A program made the translations under genes and the position numbers. 64,000 nt of DNA from the NCBI GenBank assembly GCA_016801885.1, contig CM028888.1, forward strand, positions 16,973,170-17,037,169, given 5' to 3'. This document shows, in pieces, positions 49,357 to 62,965 of this stretch. The notes below the pieces were generated by a model that saw only the letters and a program-made list of their open reading frames with translations, made no database searches and was not told where the DNA came from. The stretch comes from Toxotes chatareus. Its lineage: Eukaryota; Chordata; Actinopteri; Toxotidae. Position 1 is the stretch's first letter; each line of letters starts with the position of its first letter.

Positions 49357-52300
49357 CTTTGAGGTTTTAACAGGTGAGAAGTTGTAGCCTGTTAAGCCTG
49401 TTACCATGTTAACAGGAGCTGCTCTGGCACTTCTTCCATGATGAAAAAGTTAATAACAATTTACTCAAGGAGATTACAATTGTACGTAAATGTAAAATGA
49501 ACTGAGTCTAATTGCTTAATAGCTGCCATAATAGTTGGATGTGTCACAACATTCTCCAGTTAAAAGAAAATGTGACATAGCTGTAATAGTCTTATAATGT
49601 CACAAATGTTAATGAAAATCTTGGCAGTCCCACTAATAAAGTAAAACCTTTGTGAGAAATTCTAATGCAACTACTCTGATGTAACAGTTAAAATGTTGAG
49701 CACATCAAAATTAATGAGATTATTTCCTTTTGACAATTTTCTTTTTCTTCTGCCGTCTATTCTCCCTTTAGTTAAAGAGCATTTGACCAGTGAGGTCTCT
49801 AATCAGAAATGTAAATGCCACGGTCACATTACTACAGTATTAGCCACATTCATTTGGCTTTCACTCACTTACAAAGCATTTCAGCATCTTATTGATAACA
49901 TGAAAATACTCAACTTTTTGGATCAGGGGTTGTATAAAGTCAAAACCTGTCCTAATAGAACAAATCCTCATCTTTATTCCATTCTAACTTTTTACTTTGA
50001 TTGCCAAAGCCACTCACACTCATCAACAATATTATTGTTGATGTTTTTTTTCCCCCTTCGAACTGACTGTGTACTGGTGGTTACAAGATACATGAAAAGG
50101 CCTTTGTGAATGTCACAAATGCAGTGTTGCGGATTAGCAACAATCTGAATTTACAGCATTTTTTAAAACTGAAATATTCATATAAATAAAGCGGTTTGCA
50201 CGTTACAATGTCTGAGAACGACATTGTAAGAGGCATAATGGATGTAAAGAGGAGACAGTGAAAAAAGAAAGCAAAGTACCAGAGGAATGAAGAGAGCATG
50301 ACCACTTGTAATATAAAAGAGGATTTTGCACTGTGGAACACTTAAGGCAATGTGCTTGAAGTGGTTTCCCCTCTTCCTGAGTTCATCTCAATTCTTCTGA
50401 CATTGTTTTGGAAATAATGTTTACATAAATACCAGAATGTACTTGGATGCTGAACACATTCTATTTATGATACTTAGACAAAAATTTAATTCTGTTTCAG
50501 GACTATGAATCGATCTTTATGCCATTTAAAGGAAAACTTTACTAAATGTAAAATATCTTGATCCCCTCCCTGTACATAGAGCATAATCCTACAGGAGGAA
50601 TTCATAACCCCATTCAGAGCAACAGTCATGCAACGGAAAAGTAAAGCAAAAGAGGCGCATTACATTTACCATGGACAAGAACCACTTATACAGCCTTAAT
50701 GAGTGTCAAGTGCATACACACAATTCACAAAATGTATTTCATTCTCATGTGTTCATTCCTCATCTGCTCTTTTTAAACAATTTGACAAAAACAAAACAAA
50801 CAAACAAAAAAAAAAGAACTTCTGTGTTAGGCTGTGGAGAAAAAAAAGAATTTATGATTTGCTAACTTGCTGTTAAAAAAAAAATGGAATGCATAAAATT
50901 AATCATAACCCCACAACAGTTTGTCACAAAGAGAAATGTTTGCTCAAAGCTAATTAAACACTATTCATAAGTGCTCCAAAACTAAATGTGGCAAACTTTT
51001 GGTTTAATGGGAGTATGCAGCTGTGACACATCATACTGCTTTTAAACTTGGTATAAACATTTTTAAGCTGTTTTCACAGTGTTTATTAAATGTCGTGAAA
51101 ATCTCCCAAAAGACCAAATGGTAGATTTTTCCCACAGAAGTGCACCAGAAACTGCAATTTATGGCCAAGTCAGGGATTCACCTTTGACATGATCTAGGAT
51201 TTAGAATTTCAAACTCACTGTGAAAAGTGTGTCTGCCTGTGGAAGATTTGGGTCAGGCTCATGAAACGTAATAAGCGGCGCTCTAATCACACGAGAGGCA
51301 GTATGCTGAAACCTCACAGCTGTATGCAATTGTTCTGACTGAAGGAGGGTGAAAGAGCTGTCACCGGTTGAGGAGCATATTCAGGCAGTTACAAAAGACT
51401 GAGTGAAATCTCAGCTGGGACCGGTTTTAGCTTCATGATGCTTATGCTAATTTATATTTGTTGTGATAATGTGCATTATGTGGTGGTTTGCTAACTAGAA
51501 AAATAGTGGGATAACTGTACAGTTAAAAGAGCTGTCACCAAACATCAGTGAATTCGGGGATGATAAAGACTTACTGACAGATGACTCCTGCGATTACATT
51601 TCTAAAACTATGTCGCAACCATGTTGCAAAAACCCTTAACGCGCGAACTGCAAAAATATGTGACACACTGCTTTGAATAAAATATCCAGAGCAAAACAAG
51701 CAATTTAATGACAAATCAAGTAAGTTTTACACCATCTGCGACCATGCACCTTTGGGGCTGGCTGGTCTTAAAGGTGTCTGTGGGCCAGAGCACTTCCCTA
51801 ATGGCCCTTTATGGGTTTTACGGTGCACTGTAGGCTTCTAATGGGGTAGCATGTCTGATGGGGATGCTGCTCTCGGGCCCTCCTGGGCCCTGTCTTGGTT
51901 CCTAATGTGACCTAAAGAGAGGAATACATAATGTATTGCAGTTTCTCTAAGTCAGAGGTTATGATCGTTAAAGAAAATGGAGAATTTTAGGGGGTGAAAA
52001 GAGGGAAATGTGGGGTTATGAGAATGTGTAAGAGCAAAAGACACAAAAAGAGGAGCCCAGGAGTTAAAGCAGCAGGAAAAAAAAAAAAAAAATACCATGG
52101 CATATTATTGAGGGACACTTTGGTGCTAAGCTGCTTATTGATAAAAGCACTAATCTGCCTGGCAGAAGGTAAGAAGGCTGGGATGTGTGGTGATATAATA
52201 TCTGAGCTAAAGGCAATGCCACCAGGGAGCTGAGCCTCCACACAGCTTTACCTTAAGGAGTTACTCATTTTATTTTATTTTTTACATAAAAGACAGAATC

Positions 52301-55300
52301 TGACCATGCATGCGCCACTCGCCAAAAGCATATACATATAAGCCTGAGGAAAAAAATGAGAGCAGATCATTGTGAACCACTGACTTTTCACCACACATTT
52401 CATCACACTTGATCGATAGGCAGAGACCATCACTTTTTAATACGTATATAGATCACTAGCAACACTTTAATTATTTTCCCTCTACATCAAAGAGCAAGTC
52501 AGCATTGCTGGGCATTTTGATGACATCAAGAGGGCTCGTGGCTGGCAGTCAGAGCTAGCTGCTCAGAAAGTTCTCGCCATTCATCAGGAGGACTTTAGTC
52601 ACGGGTCCTTCTGCCTTTAAATCAATACATTTTCACATTATAAAAAAAAATGTTTAATGCATAATTATTGCATTAAGGCTGACATGAGGCATGAAGCAGT
52701 GTTCATGAAAAATGTAACTGTTAAAAAGTCTTGGTTGGAGACACTCTCTGTAGCCTGCTGCTGAAATGTTATTCACCTTGCCATGTTGCACCAGATCTGG
52801 TGTGCAACAAAATCTGTTTAAAACAACAGACAAACTGGAAGTAACAAGTTTCACACTATGTTAGTATTTTCATGCACCCAAATCAACAGCATAAGCCCAG
52901 TGGTATTACACTTCATTGGTAGATTTTCCAAGTTTTGTAATGTCTTGCTAAAAAAAGAAAGAAAATCACCACTTGCCTCCGCAGAGGACAAAGTGTGTGG
53001 GAGTTCAGCTTTTTACAGGTAACTGGGCAAAATGGGACCTTAGAATAACAGCAGACAAGTATGTTAATAATAGTTTAAATACTGAAAAGTTTCCTACTCT
53101 TTCCTGCACATGGTCTTACCCCATTATCTACACCTCTCAGTCCTGCCACACCAAGACTATGGGCCAACCAATCTCAGGGGCCCAACTCTGATCATTCAAG
53201 AGTGAGGTGCAAATGAAATCAATCCCTATGTCCTAGACTGGTTCTCTCATTAGGACAAGCCTGCTAACTGAAGTCATTTGCCTCTCTGCTGTCTCTGTTG
53301 CCCTCACAGAGTTGATCATCCCTCAAGTTAAAGGCTTTTTTAATGGGGCATTTTGAATCGATACCTCCTCTGTTAGCTAGAGTAGAGGGAAACATCTAAA
53401 TATTATCTGCTCACAAAGGTGCTGGTAAATCATTTCTCATCTCCAACTATTTTCTTTCCTAAAGTTTCCAGTAAAGTAAAGTATACCTGCCACTGCTACA
53501 GATTTTGTCTAGGAATCCCAACATACACAATCATTCCTAAAACACCCCTGTGCCTTCAAGAGAGTTAACAGATTGAAAGTTAACCGCAGAGATGCTGGGT
53601 AACATGGTGTGAGGTTCTGTATATTTATATATGACTCCATTAAATAGTTACTGAAAAGCAAGTAACTGTACACAGTAAAATTTTATTTCTACTGTCTTAA
53701 TCTCAGTGATTTGTTATTTGTAATTCATTTATCAGTAAAAGCCCAATTTAAACTTTTCACTAACGCTCCATGATAAGCAGCCTCCACCTGCCAGATGTGC
53801 ACCTCTGGTGAGGTGCTGAATATGTAGACCCAGGCATGTCCAACCTCACATCGTGATCCATGGATTCTAGTCAAGTCAATTTTTAATCTTCTCTCCTCAG
53901 CCACCTGGATCCTGCCAATAAGTCTGGCACTTCCACTGGTCTACTGTTGTAAAGCCAGAAATCTTCCTACTAATGAGCATCACATAGATCAAATAGGATT
54001 TGACTTGTTAAGTCACAAGAATTTAAAGAAGCCGTGTCCCTCCAAGATTCAACAGTTGATTGGCCACAGAATAATTAGGATGTATCCTGATATTTAGACA
54101 CTTCAGTCTCCAGTCCAGGGGACATGAAACAAGGCAGCATCAGAGGGCTACAGACAGGGTGCCAGGACACGGTAAATATGCTGAGTATAGCAGGCGGTCT
54201 GTGCATCCAGCGTTTCCGCATAAGCCTTGATTATTGAGCTGTGCCATCTTTTATACTGTGCAGAGCCAGATTGTACAGCTGACATCCGTCTCCGTCTACT
54301 GTAACTCAAGGTAACACACATCCGCTCTCTACCCTGGCAAGATACTTCAAAGGATGTCTAGGGATGTTATGTGAATATTTTTGGCCTCTTCATCTCCACC
54401 TGCCTCGTGCAGTTTTTAATAGCAATGAGCAGACACACCAAAGAAGATATGAAGGGGTGGAGTTTAGGGATTTTAAGCACTAGCCCACTAGACTGCTACA
54501 GTGAAATTATTACTGGACCAGTAAAAATAGAGTAACATTCAAGGCGGATAAGTTCGTAGTGGTTTCATTAATTTTACTAGTATAAATTTGGTCATTGGCT
54601 TAGATATTGGTCCCTTCTTGTCTGTTATAGTCTTGTGTGTGTGTTTTATACAGAACTCAGAGAAATGTATTTGATATCGACACACACGCACACGGTATTT
54701 CTCAGCATTCCAAAAACATCCTCCACTACATCTGAGGTTTGGATGAAATTTGTTCATACATTTGTTGTGGTGTTGTTACGTTGGCTAGCTGTTTCTGTCA
54801 ATGAACTAAATGTCTATTTGACATGCCTGCCCTGTAATGTTGGCATCTGTAATGCCGCTGCACATGTTTGTCTGCTGGAGCTATGGCAGCTGTTTCAACA
54901 GCCAGGTCAGGGACAGACCATTTGGTTTTAGAGTGAAGCAACTGAATAAAAAAAAAGAAAAAACACAAATTTCTTTAACATACTTGATAAATGCTGTAGA
55001 TTATTAGATTATAGAGTATTTTATATTATTTTATGTTGCGGAGTGTGGTTCACCAACGGGGCTAATGAGCAAAATAAGGGACATGAGTGATACTAACACC
55101 CAAAGACTAATTTTGGAGAAATACTCTTATTCAAATTAAAATGTCTTATTAAGAGTTTGCTACCTGATCTTGATTTTGTGATTTAAAAAAAAAAAACATA
55201 AACACTCAGATATCTGCCCAGGTGCTATATTAAGGCTGACAATGAAAAAAATTTGACATGACATTATTCTATTACTTTGTTCACTTTCACTGTTTCTTTG

Positions 55301-55989
55301 TCTTTCCCATTAAACTTCTTCTTGTAGCTAACACTGTGGTGGATTAGTTGATATTGACAGATTGACACCTAATCAAAACAGGAATCCAGCATAGCTGCCT
55401 GTCAACAGCTTTTCTTTTTCCTCAGTATCCAGCAAGACTTGAGATATCTGAATAAAGGATGGATCCATCATTTTGAAAGCCTTGCAAATAACACAGGTGT
55501 CATCACCTGCCTGCGTGTGGCCATTTTTTTTTTGGCAAATACTCACTGCGTGTCTGATTACTGGTGATTAAAAATGTCTGTAGTCTGTCAATAATGCCCA
55601 TATTTAGTATCAGTTAGCTGTCATAATGAACAACAGCAAGAGAGAGTAGCTTGTCAGTTCAAAGCAGTTGCTTTTCTAGTTCTGATCTTTTGATATAATG
55701 TACAACTATTTCAGAATTTTTATATCTCATGTGAAACTTTCTGTTAATATTTCCGTGTGTGTCGAATAACCTCAATAACTTCAGGATGTGGGAAAAATAC
55801 TTCATTATGTTTTAATTTAATTATTGTCCCATAGAAGGGAAGGGAAGTTGCCAGTTCAGTCTTCCTGTTTAGCCATCCTAAACAAAATGAAATTAGAAGA
55901 ACACAGTATTTAAAGGCAAGAGCCATATCGCCCTCTGCATAGTCATCTTCTGTTCAGAGGGAGCCTCTGACAGCCTCCGTTTTCTCTTG
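49356..55989. other. Intronic stretch, largely unremarkable
   Basis: Includes an A run at about 52077-52092 and smaller A/T runs. A 138-codon plus frame at 49693-50109 has no recognised motif and is AT-biased. The 51755-51915 part is unique and GC-richer, with a repeated GGGCCCT. No gene is recognised. Confidence 0.5.
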
Positions 55990-56335
55990 TCTCAGTGTTG
56001 TCAGGCATTTTCCGGCTTCTTTCCCACTGTTTGCTTCCACTGTAGATCACCTGGTCCTATCACCTGTCTACCGAGCTACTACTCATCAGCAATTAGTTCC
56101 AGTATTTGCAGAGGTTTGTTCACTGCCAGGTTACACTGCCTTTCCGTTTTAGCATTCCAGCCATTCCTCTTGTTACATGTTTGCCTGTTACAGTGCCTGC
56201 CTAAGATCTATGTGATTTGCCTGTTACCTGTATGCCTGCAACTTGCCTGACTACCACTTGTTGATAGCCTGCCTGTTTGCCAATTCCCCTGTCGTCTGCA
56301 TTTGCATCCAACTTTCGACATGAATGTGACAGTAT
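55990..56335 (+). mobile_element. Probable Ty3/Gypsy-type LTR remnant
   Basis: The segment starts near TGTTGTCAGGCATTTTCCGG, has CACCTGGTCCTATCACCTGT and many GCCTG repeats (TTGCCTGTTACAGTGCCTGC…CTTGCCTGACTACC…GATAGCCTGCCTGTTTGCC), and ends with TGCATTTGCATCCAACTTTC…GTGACAGTATTATCTGGCC. That order, the GCCTG-rich R/U5 part and the GTGACAGTA-TCTGGCCA junction are typical of fish Gypsy LTRs running into their primer-binding region. No gag or pol coding follows. The copy is diverged and may be a solo or truncated LTR. Confidence 0.45.
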
Positions 56336-56956
56336 TATCTGGCCAAACTACAGTCCTAACAGACATAGTATTTGCCATGGTAGTGGAGAAACAAAGGGAG
56401 GTGAAGTATGAAGTGATACGACGAGTCCACTGTGTGCATATTATTTTGTGCCCTCATGTCATGGGCTCTCTCCAATGGAGTAAGATCTCCAATTAAAATT
56501 TATTTAAACCTATGACAGCTTTATCCTGAGGATCTGATCTTGTCATCTTCATGACTTTGTTTGATCCAGCCATGCCATGGCACCATCAAGACTGGCTCAA
56601 AGTACTATATATTCATTACTGGCTTCTGCTCTTAAAACAGCCTTTCAGTGTTTGGTTCTGCGTCAGAAATGTCGCCTAATCCAAGCCAAAAATGATCATT
56701 TTATTACAACGTGCTTTCAGGTTGTTGTTTTAAAGTTAATTAGGCTAGTGTAACTGTACTCATGCAACCAACTGTATCATTACTTTATTATGATGTTAAT
56801 TAAATGCAGATTTTTAAATGCTCTGGAAATCAAACTAGCACTAGCATGAGACCTTCTCTCCCCCTCCTACTGCCTGCTCCACCCAGCGCCTTGCCTTAGT
56901 GTTTGCCGTCTCAGCTAATGCAGGAATTGGGAGCCTGCTAGCCTGCAAGTCAGGAG

Positions 56957-56985
<29 letters not shown>
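56957..56985. repeat. (TA)4(CA)10 microsatellite
   Basis: A short TATA run followed by about ten CA units. Confidence 0.9.
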
Positions 56986-56987
<2 letters not shown>

Positions 56988-57408
56988 ACAAACAATACAC
57001 TGCGAATTAGTAAGTGTTTTCGAGCAGAGGTGCACCTACAGTTATATGTACTCGCAGCATTTGTCACAGGTAATGTGTTGTAATTATAAAAAAAATTTAG
57101 CATTAGGTATACTGTATTATGAACAAAGGTCACTATCGTTTATTTAAGTAGGCTTGGCAACCCAGTAGTGCTGTTAAGATGTGAAATGGCAGCAGTATTG
57201 GTGACTAAACAACACAGAGTATTTTCTGTACAATGCAGTGTGTAATGCAACATTGAATCATGCTTTTATGCCATAAAACAGTAAGCAAAACATGAGGTAA
57301 AGGTAAAGTAAATTATTCCAGCATCTACAATGCGTTTCACCTCACTTTCCTTCCAGCTCTCTTTTTCTGGGTAATCAGCCAGGGCCAATATGTGGTGCAC
57401 AAAGAGCC

Positions 57409-57455
57409 ATGTGTGTGTGGGTGTCTGTATGTGTGCGTGTATGTCTGTGTGTGTC
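57409..57455. repeat. Imperfect TG-rich tract
   Basis: GTGTGTGTGGGTGTCTGTATGTGTGCGTGTATGTCTGTGTGTG. Confidence 0.85.
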
Positions 57456-59979
57456 GTGCCTGTTTGAAAAATACTGGAAGGCAGATTGGAAACCGAGATA
57501 GGAAAAGATAGGGAGAATAAGTCAGCTGCACTCCTTGCTTTCCCAACTATTCACTGAAATGCAGATGACATATTTTCAGTGATTTCTAGGTTCCACTGGT
57601 CTTGAGTACAAGTAAGAGAGAATAATGTGTCACAGTCTTGTAGAACAAGTGCAAATTTTGCCTCCGGCCTCGTCTGTAATACACCTCTGCTGAGTTCAAA
57701 CAGCGGAATTGGGCTAAACTGGGCTAATACCAGCTCAAAGGGATGCCTAAAGTTCACAAAGTGTGGGCCCTGCTTAACAAAGAAGCAGGTTAATTAAGAC
57801 TCACACTGACTCACTCTACCCACTTTCCTGCTCTAAGAATTCACTGGATTGGTTTTAGGTAACTGCGGATAGGAAAGGAGATAAACGAGTAGCCCACAGA
57901 GAGACAACACTTGGATAAATAAAGCCTTTTACTAGTGTGAACGTACATAAAGGATGAATTTACAGCTTTTCAAGCAGTCATGATTGCTGAGTAACACAGG
58001 ATGCTCAGTGTTCCATACCACTCACCCTGTGCTTTGTTCATATTGTGGGATTCTCAAGAAATGAGGTGTGAAAAAAAGGTGCCAGCTCTTGGACCCAACA
58101 GGGCTAATTATCAGCTCTAATGGCTAATGTGAGTCACTGGTTTCTCCAGCAACCATCACGCAATATCACACATTCAGAGGTGACGAGGGGGGAATTAAAA
58201 ACTACAAAGATAGTTGATGTAAAAGTGAATCCTCCACCTTTGTTGACTGGAAAATGTAAAGCTTACAGTGTAATTTCTAGATACTGTGCAGCAGTAGTGT
58301 GACTATACCGGGTGAGACATTAATCTTCTATGATGACCTGAACTGTAAATAAACATACATTTCTAGAACACTTCCATACTACTAAATTTGAATGAGTAAA
58401 TGTGTATGTATGTTTCTGGTTTATATTAATATATTGTAATGCTAGTATAATATAAACTTGTCAGTCATAATTTAGGAACATCTGCAATGTCTTCTCTGAA
58501 ACTCTACACTGCACACGACATGCATCTTAACGGTACGGGATATTGCCACATCAATAATTATTCCTTTGAAATATGCATGTTTTACTGTATGTAAATGCAT
58601 AACCAGGCTCGATAACAAATTTGCGACATACACCTGAGAATAGTTTAACTTACCGAGACCCTGAGGAAAATTCCCAATATCCCCAGTTTAATTACAATAT
58701 TACCCAAACAGGTGCAGGCTTTATGAAAGGAAGTGGAAGGAGCCCTGTTCAGCACAGGGAATCTACGGCACCATATCATTCAAAGAGCTCATCTGGTTTG
58801 TTTAAATCTAGTATAAAAACATAATGGGTTTGTTTGATGGTACATTTGCACTTGTTACGGCTTTTTCTTGCCAGAAAATATGTTGTCTTATCTGACATAG
58901 TGGAGAAAATGAGTCAGTTCTTTTTTTGATCTTCTACCTGTTGGTAGGTCTTTCACCATCTACCAGTAAAATATGGCTCTTATTTAATTCAGCATTGTAC
59001 ACATTCAAATTAGTGTGTGGCATTATTCGAAGGAGTGTTGACAAAGGACCACAGACAACAGGAGTCCATCTATATCAGCCTCAAATGGGCCCATTATCTT
59101 TCTCTCCACGCGTAGTGCGACCATTCTCCATCTGCACAGAGGCAGTGGAACAGTTGGCAGCAAAAAGCACTGTCCATACTTCTGAATTTCATTGGTTCAA
59201 GACACATATAGTACATGACAACCATTGGTTCCAACTGCGGTTAAAGGTTTCGGGTGTCTAAGTCTATTTCTGGCATTTACTGGTTCAATTCTTTTTTTGG
59301 AACGAGTATTGTAGAAAAAGGATTTATTTTGAATTTGTTGTGAGGCAATGGATATTTTTTACCTCAACTGCCTCCAACTCACTACGTCTGCTGTAATATA
59401 CTATATCCCAGAAACTGCGTTTCAGGAATTCTGTGCCAAAGTGGGTTAATCTAAAGCAATTAGAGGGCTGCAAAATTCTCTACAGGGCCTTGGGAGAAGA
59501 TGAAAATGTTTCTGAATTGATAACAACACTATCTTCTTATGCAGAAAACAAGCCAAATGTGGCTTTGCACATATAGCTGGCACATGCTTAGATAATACTG
59601 TGATCTAATCAGGACATCTTAAACATCTGTTGGGGTTCTGGCACCCTCAACAAGCAATTCTAGAGGATATAGAATTTAAATATTCTTCCATCCAGCCTCA
59701 GGCTATTCTCAAGGGTAGCATTTATAGGTGTAGACATATATTTAAAATGAAAACATCCTCTGATGGAAAAAAAACACACTGTTCTAATGGACAAATCAAT
59801 TGATGTCTGCAAAACAAATCTAGAGTTAAGTAGGTGCAACAAAAGCTATATAGTACCATCTAAATAAATATTAGAGCAGTGAGACACCCACACAATGCAC
59901 TAAGTCTGATTTTTGTGTCTATCTGTACATTTGTTTTGAAATAATAACAAAACCTATCAAATCTACAGCTTTTGCACAT

Positions 59980-60215
59980 GCATACATTTGTCAGTGAGGG
60001 TCTATATGGACTGATGTGGACCCTAACTGGCATGATGGACTCCCAAGTCCCTAATTTTAAATTGAGTACTCATAACAACATGTCTAACCCCAACCCTAAC
60101 TTAAACCTAATTCTAACCTTAACCCTGAGAGGGATGTCACTTAAAGAAATGGGGGCTGCCCAAAATATCATGTTTTAAACACGTCCTCACTGTCAGTGTC
60201 TACAACTCAAACTGC
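59980..60215. repeat. Dispersed teleost repeat with CCCTAA-like words
   Basis: The order GTGAGGGTCTATATGGAC…CCCCAACCCTAACTTAAACC…ATTCTAACCTTAACCCTGAG…GGCTGCCCAAAATATCATG…GTCCTCACTGTC matches a diverged copy of a fish repeat whose consensus contains CCCTAACCTTAACC words and ends in CCAAAATGTCCTCACT. The telomere-like words belong to this repeat and are not an interstitial telomere. Confidence 0.5.
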
Positions 60216-61792
60216 TGCCCACAAAGTACAACAGCAAACAAACACACATGAAGTGAATTTTACAGCTACCAGATCAGACCGCTTTAGTTTGTTGAGCAGC
60301 AACTCAGATTTCACCCAACAATAAATTGGTGTTCATAAGTGAACTACTTTAATTAAAGCTCTGGGGAGTTGGAGAAAAAGAATGATAATGCTGCAGATAG
60401 TACCAGAGCAAAATACTCAGTGTGCTACAATGCTTTTTAATGCCTTCAATGCCTTTTAATACACAGTGGTAATAACAGTTTTCTCAAAAAAATGCTTATT
60501 ACACTGAATATGCTCAGAATCTGCCTATATCTAAGCTGTAACTTTCAGATATAGTATCAAGAAGTTTAGTACAAACCTAGACACCTGAGCACATTCCCAC
60601 CGAAAAGCCATTGTCGAGCGTAGCACAGTTAATTAAAGCAAGGGCACCACTCTACATCTGTCACATCACTTGGCAGTTACTTTCATTATATATTTTGGTC
60701 AATCTGTTCTTCCTGATGTGAGAGGGGATGCCATACATGAGACAACATCTGCTGAGGTAAGTCACATGAGCTCCAACATCTGTCCATGTTTTTACACGGC
60801 CTGTCAATCACTTGAGTCATGTCTCATACGCGTTTATGTTATCATATTGAGAAAACGCAAACACTGTCAAGTGCTGAGAGCCTACATCTGTGCCACAGTT
60901 ACAATTAACACTCTTATAATAAGCAGCAAATCTACACACATACGCTGAGATTGGCACTACACACAAATACCCAGACACACCCTGTGGCTTGCAGTCATTT
61001 TGGTCCCTTATGTTGTCCATCAAGGAGACAGTGGTGACTGTTCTCTAAACTGACTCCATCCACAAAGGCTTGTGATCACCTAAGCTGTCAGCTAACATCT
61101 GCTAAAACTACCAACCAGCCAACTGTGAGACTGGCTCTGAAGATATCTCCACAGAAAATGTGTCACCTACACATGTTCAGAACTCAGCTGCATATTTTCC
61201 ACTACTATTTTTGCTAATTTTTTTGTGGCAAGCTTTATCTGCTCTCTTTTGTATGCATGACAGTGCAATGTAATATACAGAGGCATCTTGAAAGTCCATG
61301 TCAACTTTGTATGGAATGAAAATAAATTATATACATCAGTGTCAAATATTTTCAGTACAAAATGATGACTATCTTTTGAATGCCACTGTTGCAACATGAA
61401 TATCGCATTCATAGAACTAGTTATTATTTGCGTGATTCACAAATAACTCACCCAGTAAAGTTCAGCAGTATCAGTCTTGCAGGGTTGCTGATCATGGAGG
61501 CACTGCATTTGTTTGAGAGGGAATGCCCCTGTAGTAGACAGTCTTTGGCTATGGGGGTACTTTGAAGTTATGTAACTGTTTTTACCTCCTACTGGTACTG
61601 GGTGTTTTTTTCTTATGTTGAATGAGAGTCGAGCACAGTAATTACTTAAAAAAGAGAAATGCGTTACAGTAGCCTGTGCATTTCTGTCTTATTAAACTGA
61701 TGGGATCAAGACATCCAGACATTCTGCAGTACGACACAGAATGTTACACTATTTTTAAGGATTATGGTAGTCTGCCTTATCCCCCTGCGCAA

Positions 61793-61794
<2 letters not shown>
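60216..61794. other. Intronic stretch, nothing recognised
   Basis: AT-rich unique DNA. Frames at 60670-60948 plus and 61167-61412 minus have no recognised domain. Confidence 0.5.
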
Positions 61795-61837
<43 letters not shown>

Positions 61838-61870
61838 CATATACATACACACACACACACACACACACAC
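61795..61870. repeat. Interrupted (CA)n microsatellite
   Basis: About 17 CA units, then GCACACACATATACATA, then about 10 more CA units. Confidence 0.95.
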
Positions 61871-62914
61871 CCCCTCACTTGTTTAGTCCAAGATGCACAT
61901 TCACACACTTGCAGATGACACAGAAACCTAGAGACCCACTAGCTTCCTGTCCCTCGACTTAACAATTCTTCTGTTCGTAATCCCCTCTGAGTCTATTAAT
62001 ATTTCTGTTTCCATGGCGATTCAAACCTTGCCAAATGTTGTACAGATAAGAGGAGATAAGAGCATAAGGAGCAGGGAGATAAGAGCAAGTGACCTGCAGA
62101 GATCAGAGCACTGGAGGTCAGGCAGAAGAGCAGAAATAAGTCACTGAGAAATGGACTTTCCCTGTTCAACTCCACTGCCCAACCTGATGAAAAAACAAAA
62201 TATGAAGGGCACCATCCAAGTTTTCTACCTGGAGAAAAATTTTGCAGTAACTTTCTTTGACTGTCCAATTTCACCCTCCAAAGAAGTTACGTGGGGGCAA
62301 AACAAATATTAAGAAAGCATGTCACTACAGTTAATATTACGATAAATAATTGTTACTATATTCTATCTATAATCAGAGTCCAAAGATATGATATCAGATA
62401 TGTAAATATCATAATTACATTATTCCCAAATAATATCCATGTTGCCCACGTGATCACAGAAACATTCTAGTGGTCAGACTAGAATTGAGGGGAATATAGT
62501 TATGCTGATTATAAGTTATACGCTTTCAAATGGGAGCAGACATTTTGTCTCTTCTTAATCTGTCATCTCACACATTATATGCAGTTCTGCAGAAAATGAA
62601 ATTATGAATAATGAGAAGTGACAGTAACATATCTGCAATAAATGTTTAAGTATCATTTTACATTTTTACAATTGGACTTATGGCACAATGGTAACAAAAA
62701 CCATTCAAATTACTTAAATCTGGTATCATGTTACTGTCTTTTTAAGTAGATGATGACATACTACTGGAGCTGACAACATAGTCCTACATGAGACTTCTTC
62801 ACTCTGTAAGATTTTAAAACTGTTGTACACCTCAAGAATAAAATACAGTATGAGTTCTAAAATTGACCTGTCCCTCTTAAATACCCTTAAACAATGTGAC
62901 ACACCAACCATTCA
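61871..62914. other. pcdh1: Intron sequence just downstream of the large pcdh1 exon
   Basis: AT-rich from 62280 onward. No AATAAA is visible on the minus strand here, so it gives no direct support for a polyadenylated read-through isoform. A plus-strand GATAAGAG-type cluster (four units, about 62045-62086) is the only internal repetition. Confidence 0.45.
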
Positions 62915-62965
62915 CTACTTGAGACCACATACACAGTAGTTACATTTTGTAAGGCTTGACTTTAC
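62915..62965 (-). other. pcdh1: Possible read-through extension of the pcdh1 large exon (short-tail isoform)
   Basis: If the donor at 62965 is not used, the frame continues for 16 codons (VKSSLTKCNYCVCGLK) to a TAG at 62915. The known short human PCDH1 isoform has a C-terminus starting with Val-Gly after the same Lys-Gln, consistent with read-through of the equivalent donor. The short form here would keep CM1 and CM2 but lack CM3. I saw no AATAAA on the minus strand within about 700 bases downstream, so use of this form is unproven. Confidence 0.35.

Larger units (their letters stand above)
56336..59969. other. Intronic stretch with minor CA/TG repeats
   Basis: Contains the CA tract at 56957-56985 and a TG-rich imperfect tract at 57409-57455. 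Open frames such as 58926-59261 plus show no domain. Confidence 0.5.
14868..62965 (-). other. pcdh1: pcdh1 intron of about 48.1 kb between the CM1/CM2 exon and the CM3 exon
   Basis: The boundaries are read directly: donor GTAAAG at 62965 and acceptor TTTTTTAG ending at 14868, both on the minus strand and both phase 0. The intron holds two hAT remnants, a minus-strand LINE fragment, a probable Gypsy LTR remnant, dispersed teleost repeats and most of the window's microsatellites. No second host gene is recognised in it. From memory it is longer than the whole human PCDH1 gene, which is notable for a fish. Small alternative exons could be hidden; one candidate is listed separately. Confidence 0.88.

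Noticed and set aside
49693..50109. 138-codon plus-strand open frame
   Set aside because: AT-biased, hydrophobic composition, no recognised motif and antisense to the host gene. It is most likely chance.
60084..60130. Interstitial telomeric sequence
   Set aside because: The CCCTAA-like words are few, imperfect and embedded in a recognisable dispersed repeat.
61676..61918. 80-codon plus-strand frame with a His-Thr core
   Set aside because: It is explained by the CA microsatellite at 61795-61870.
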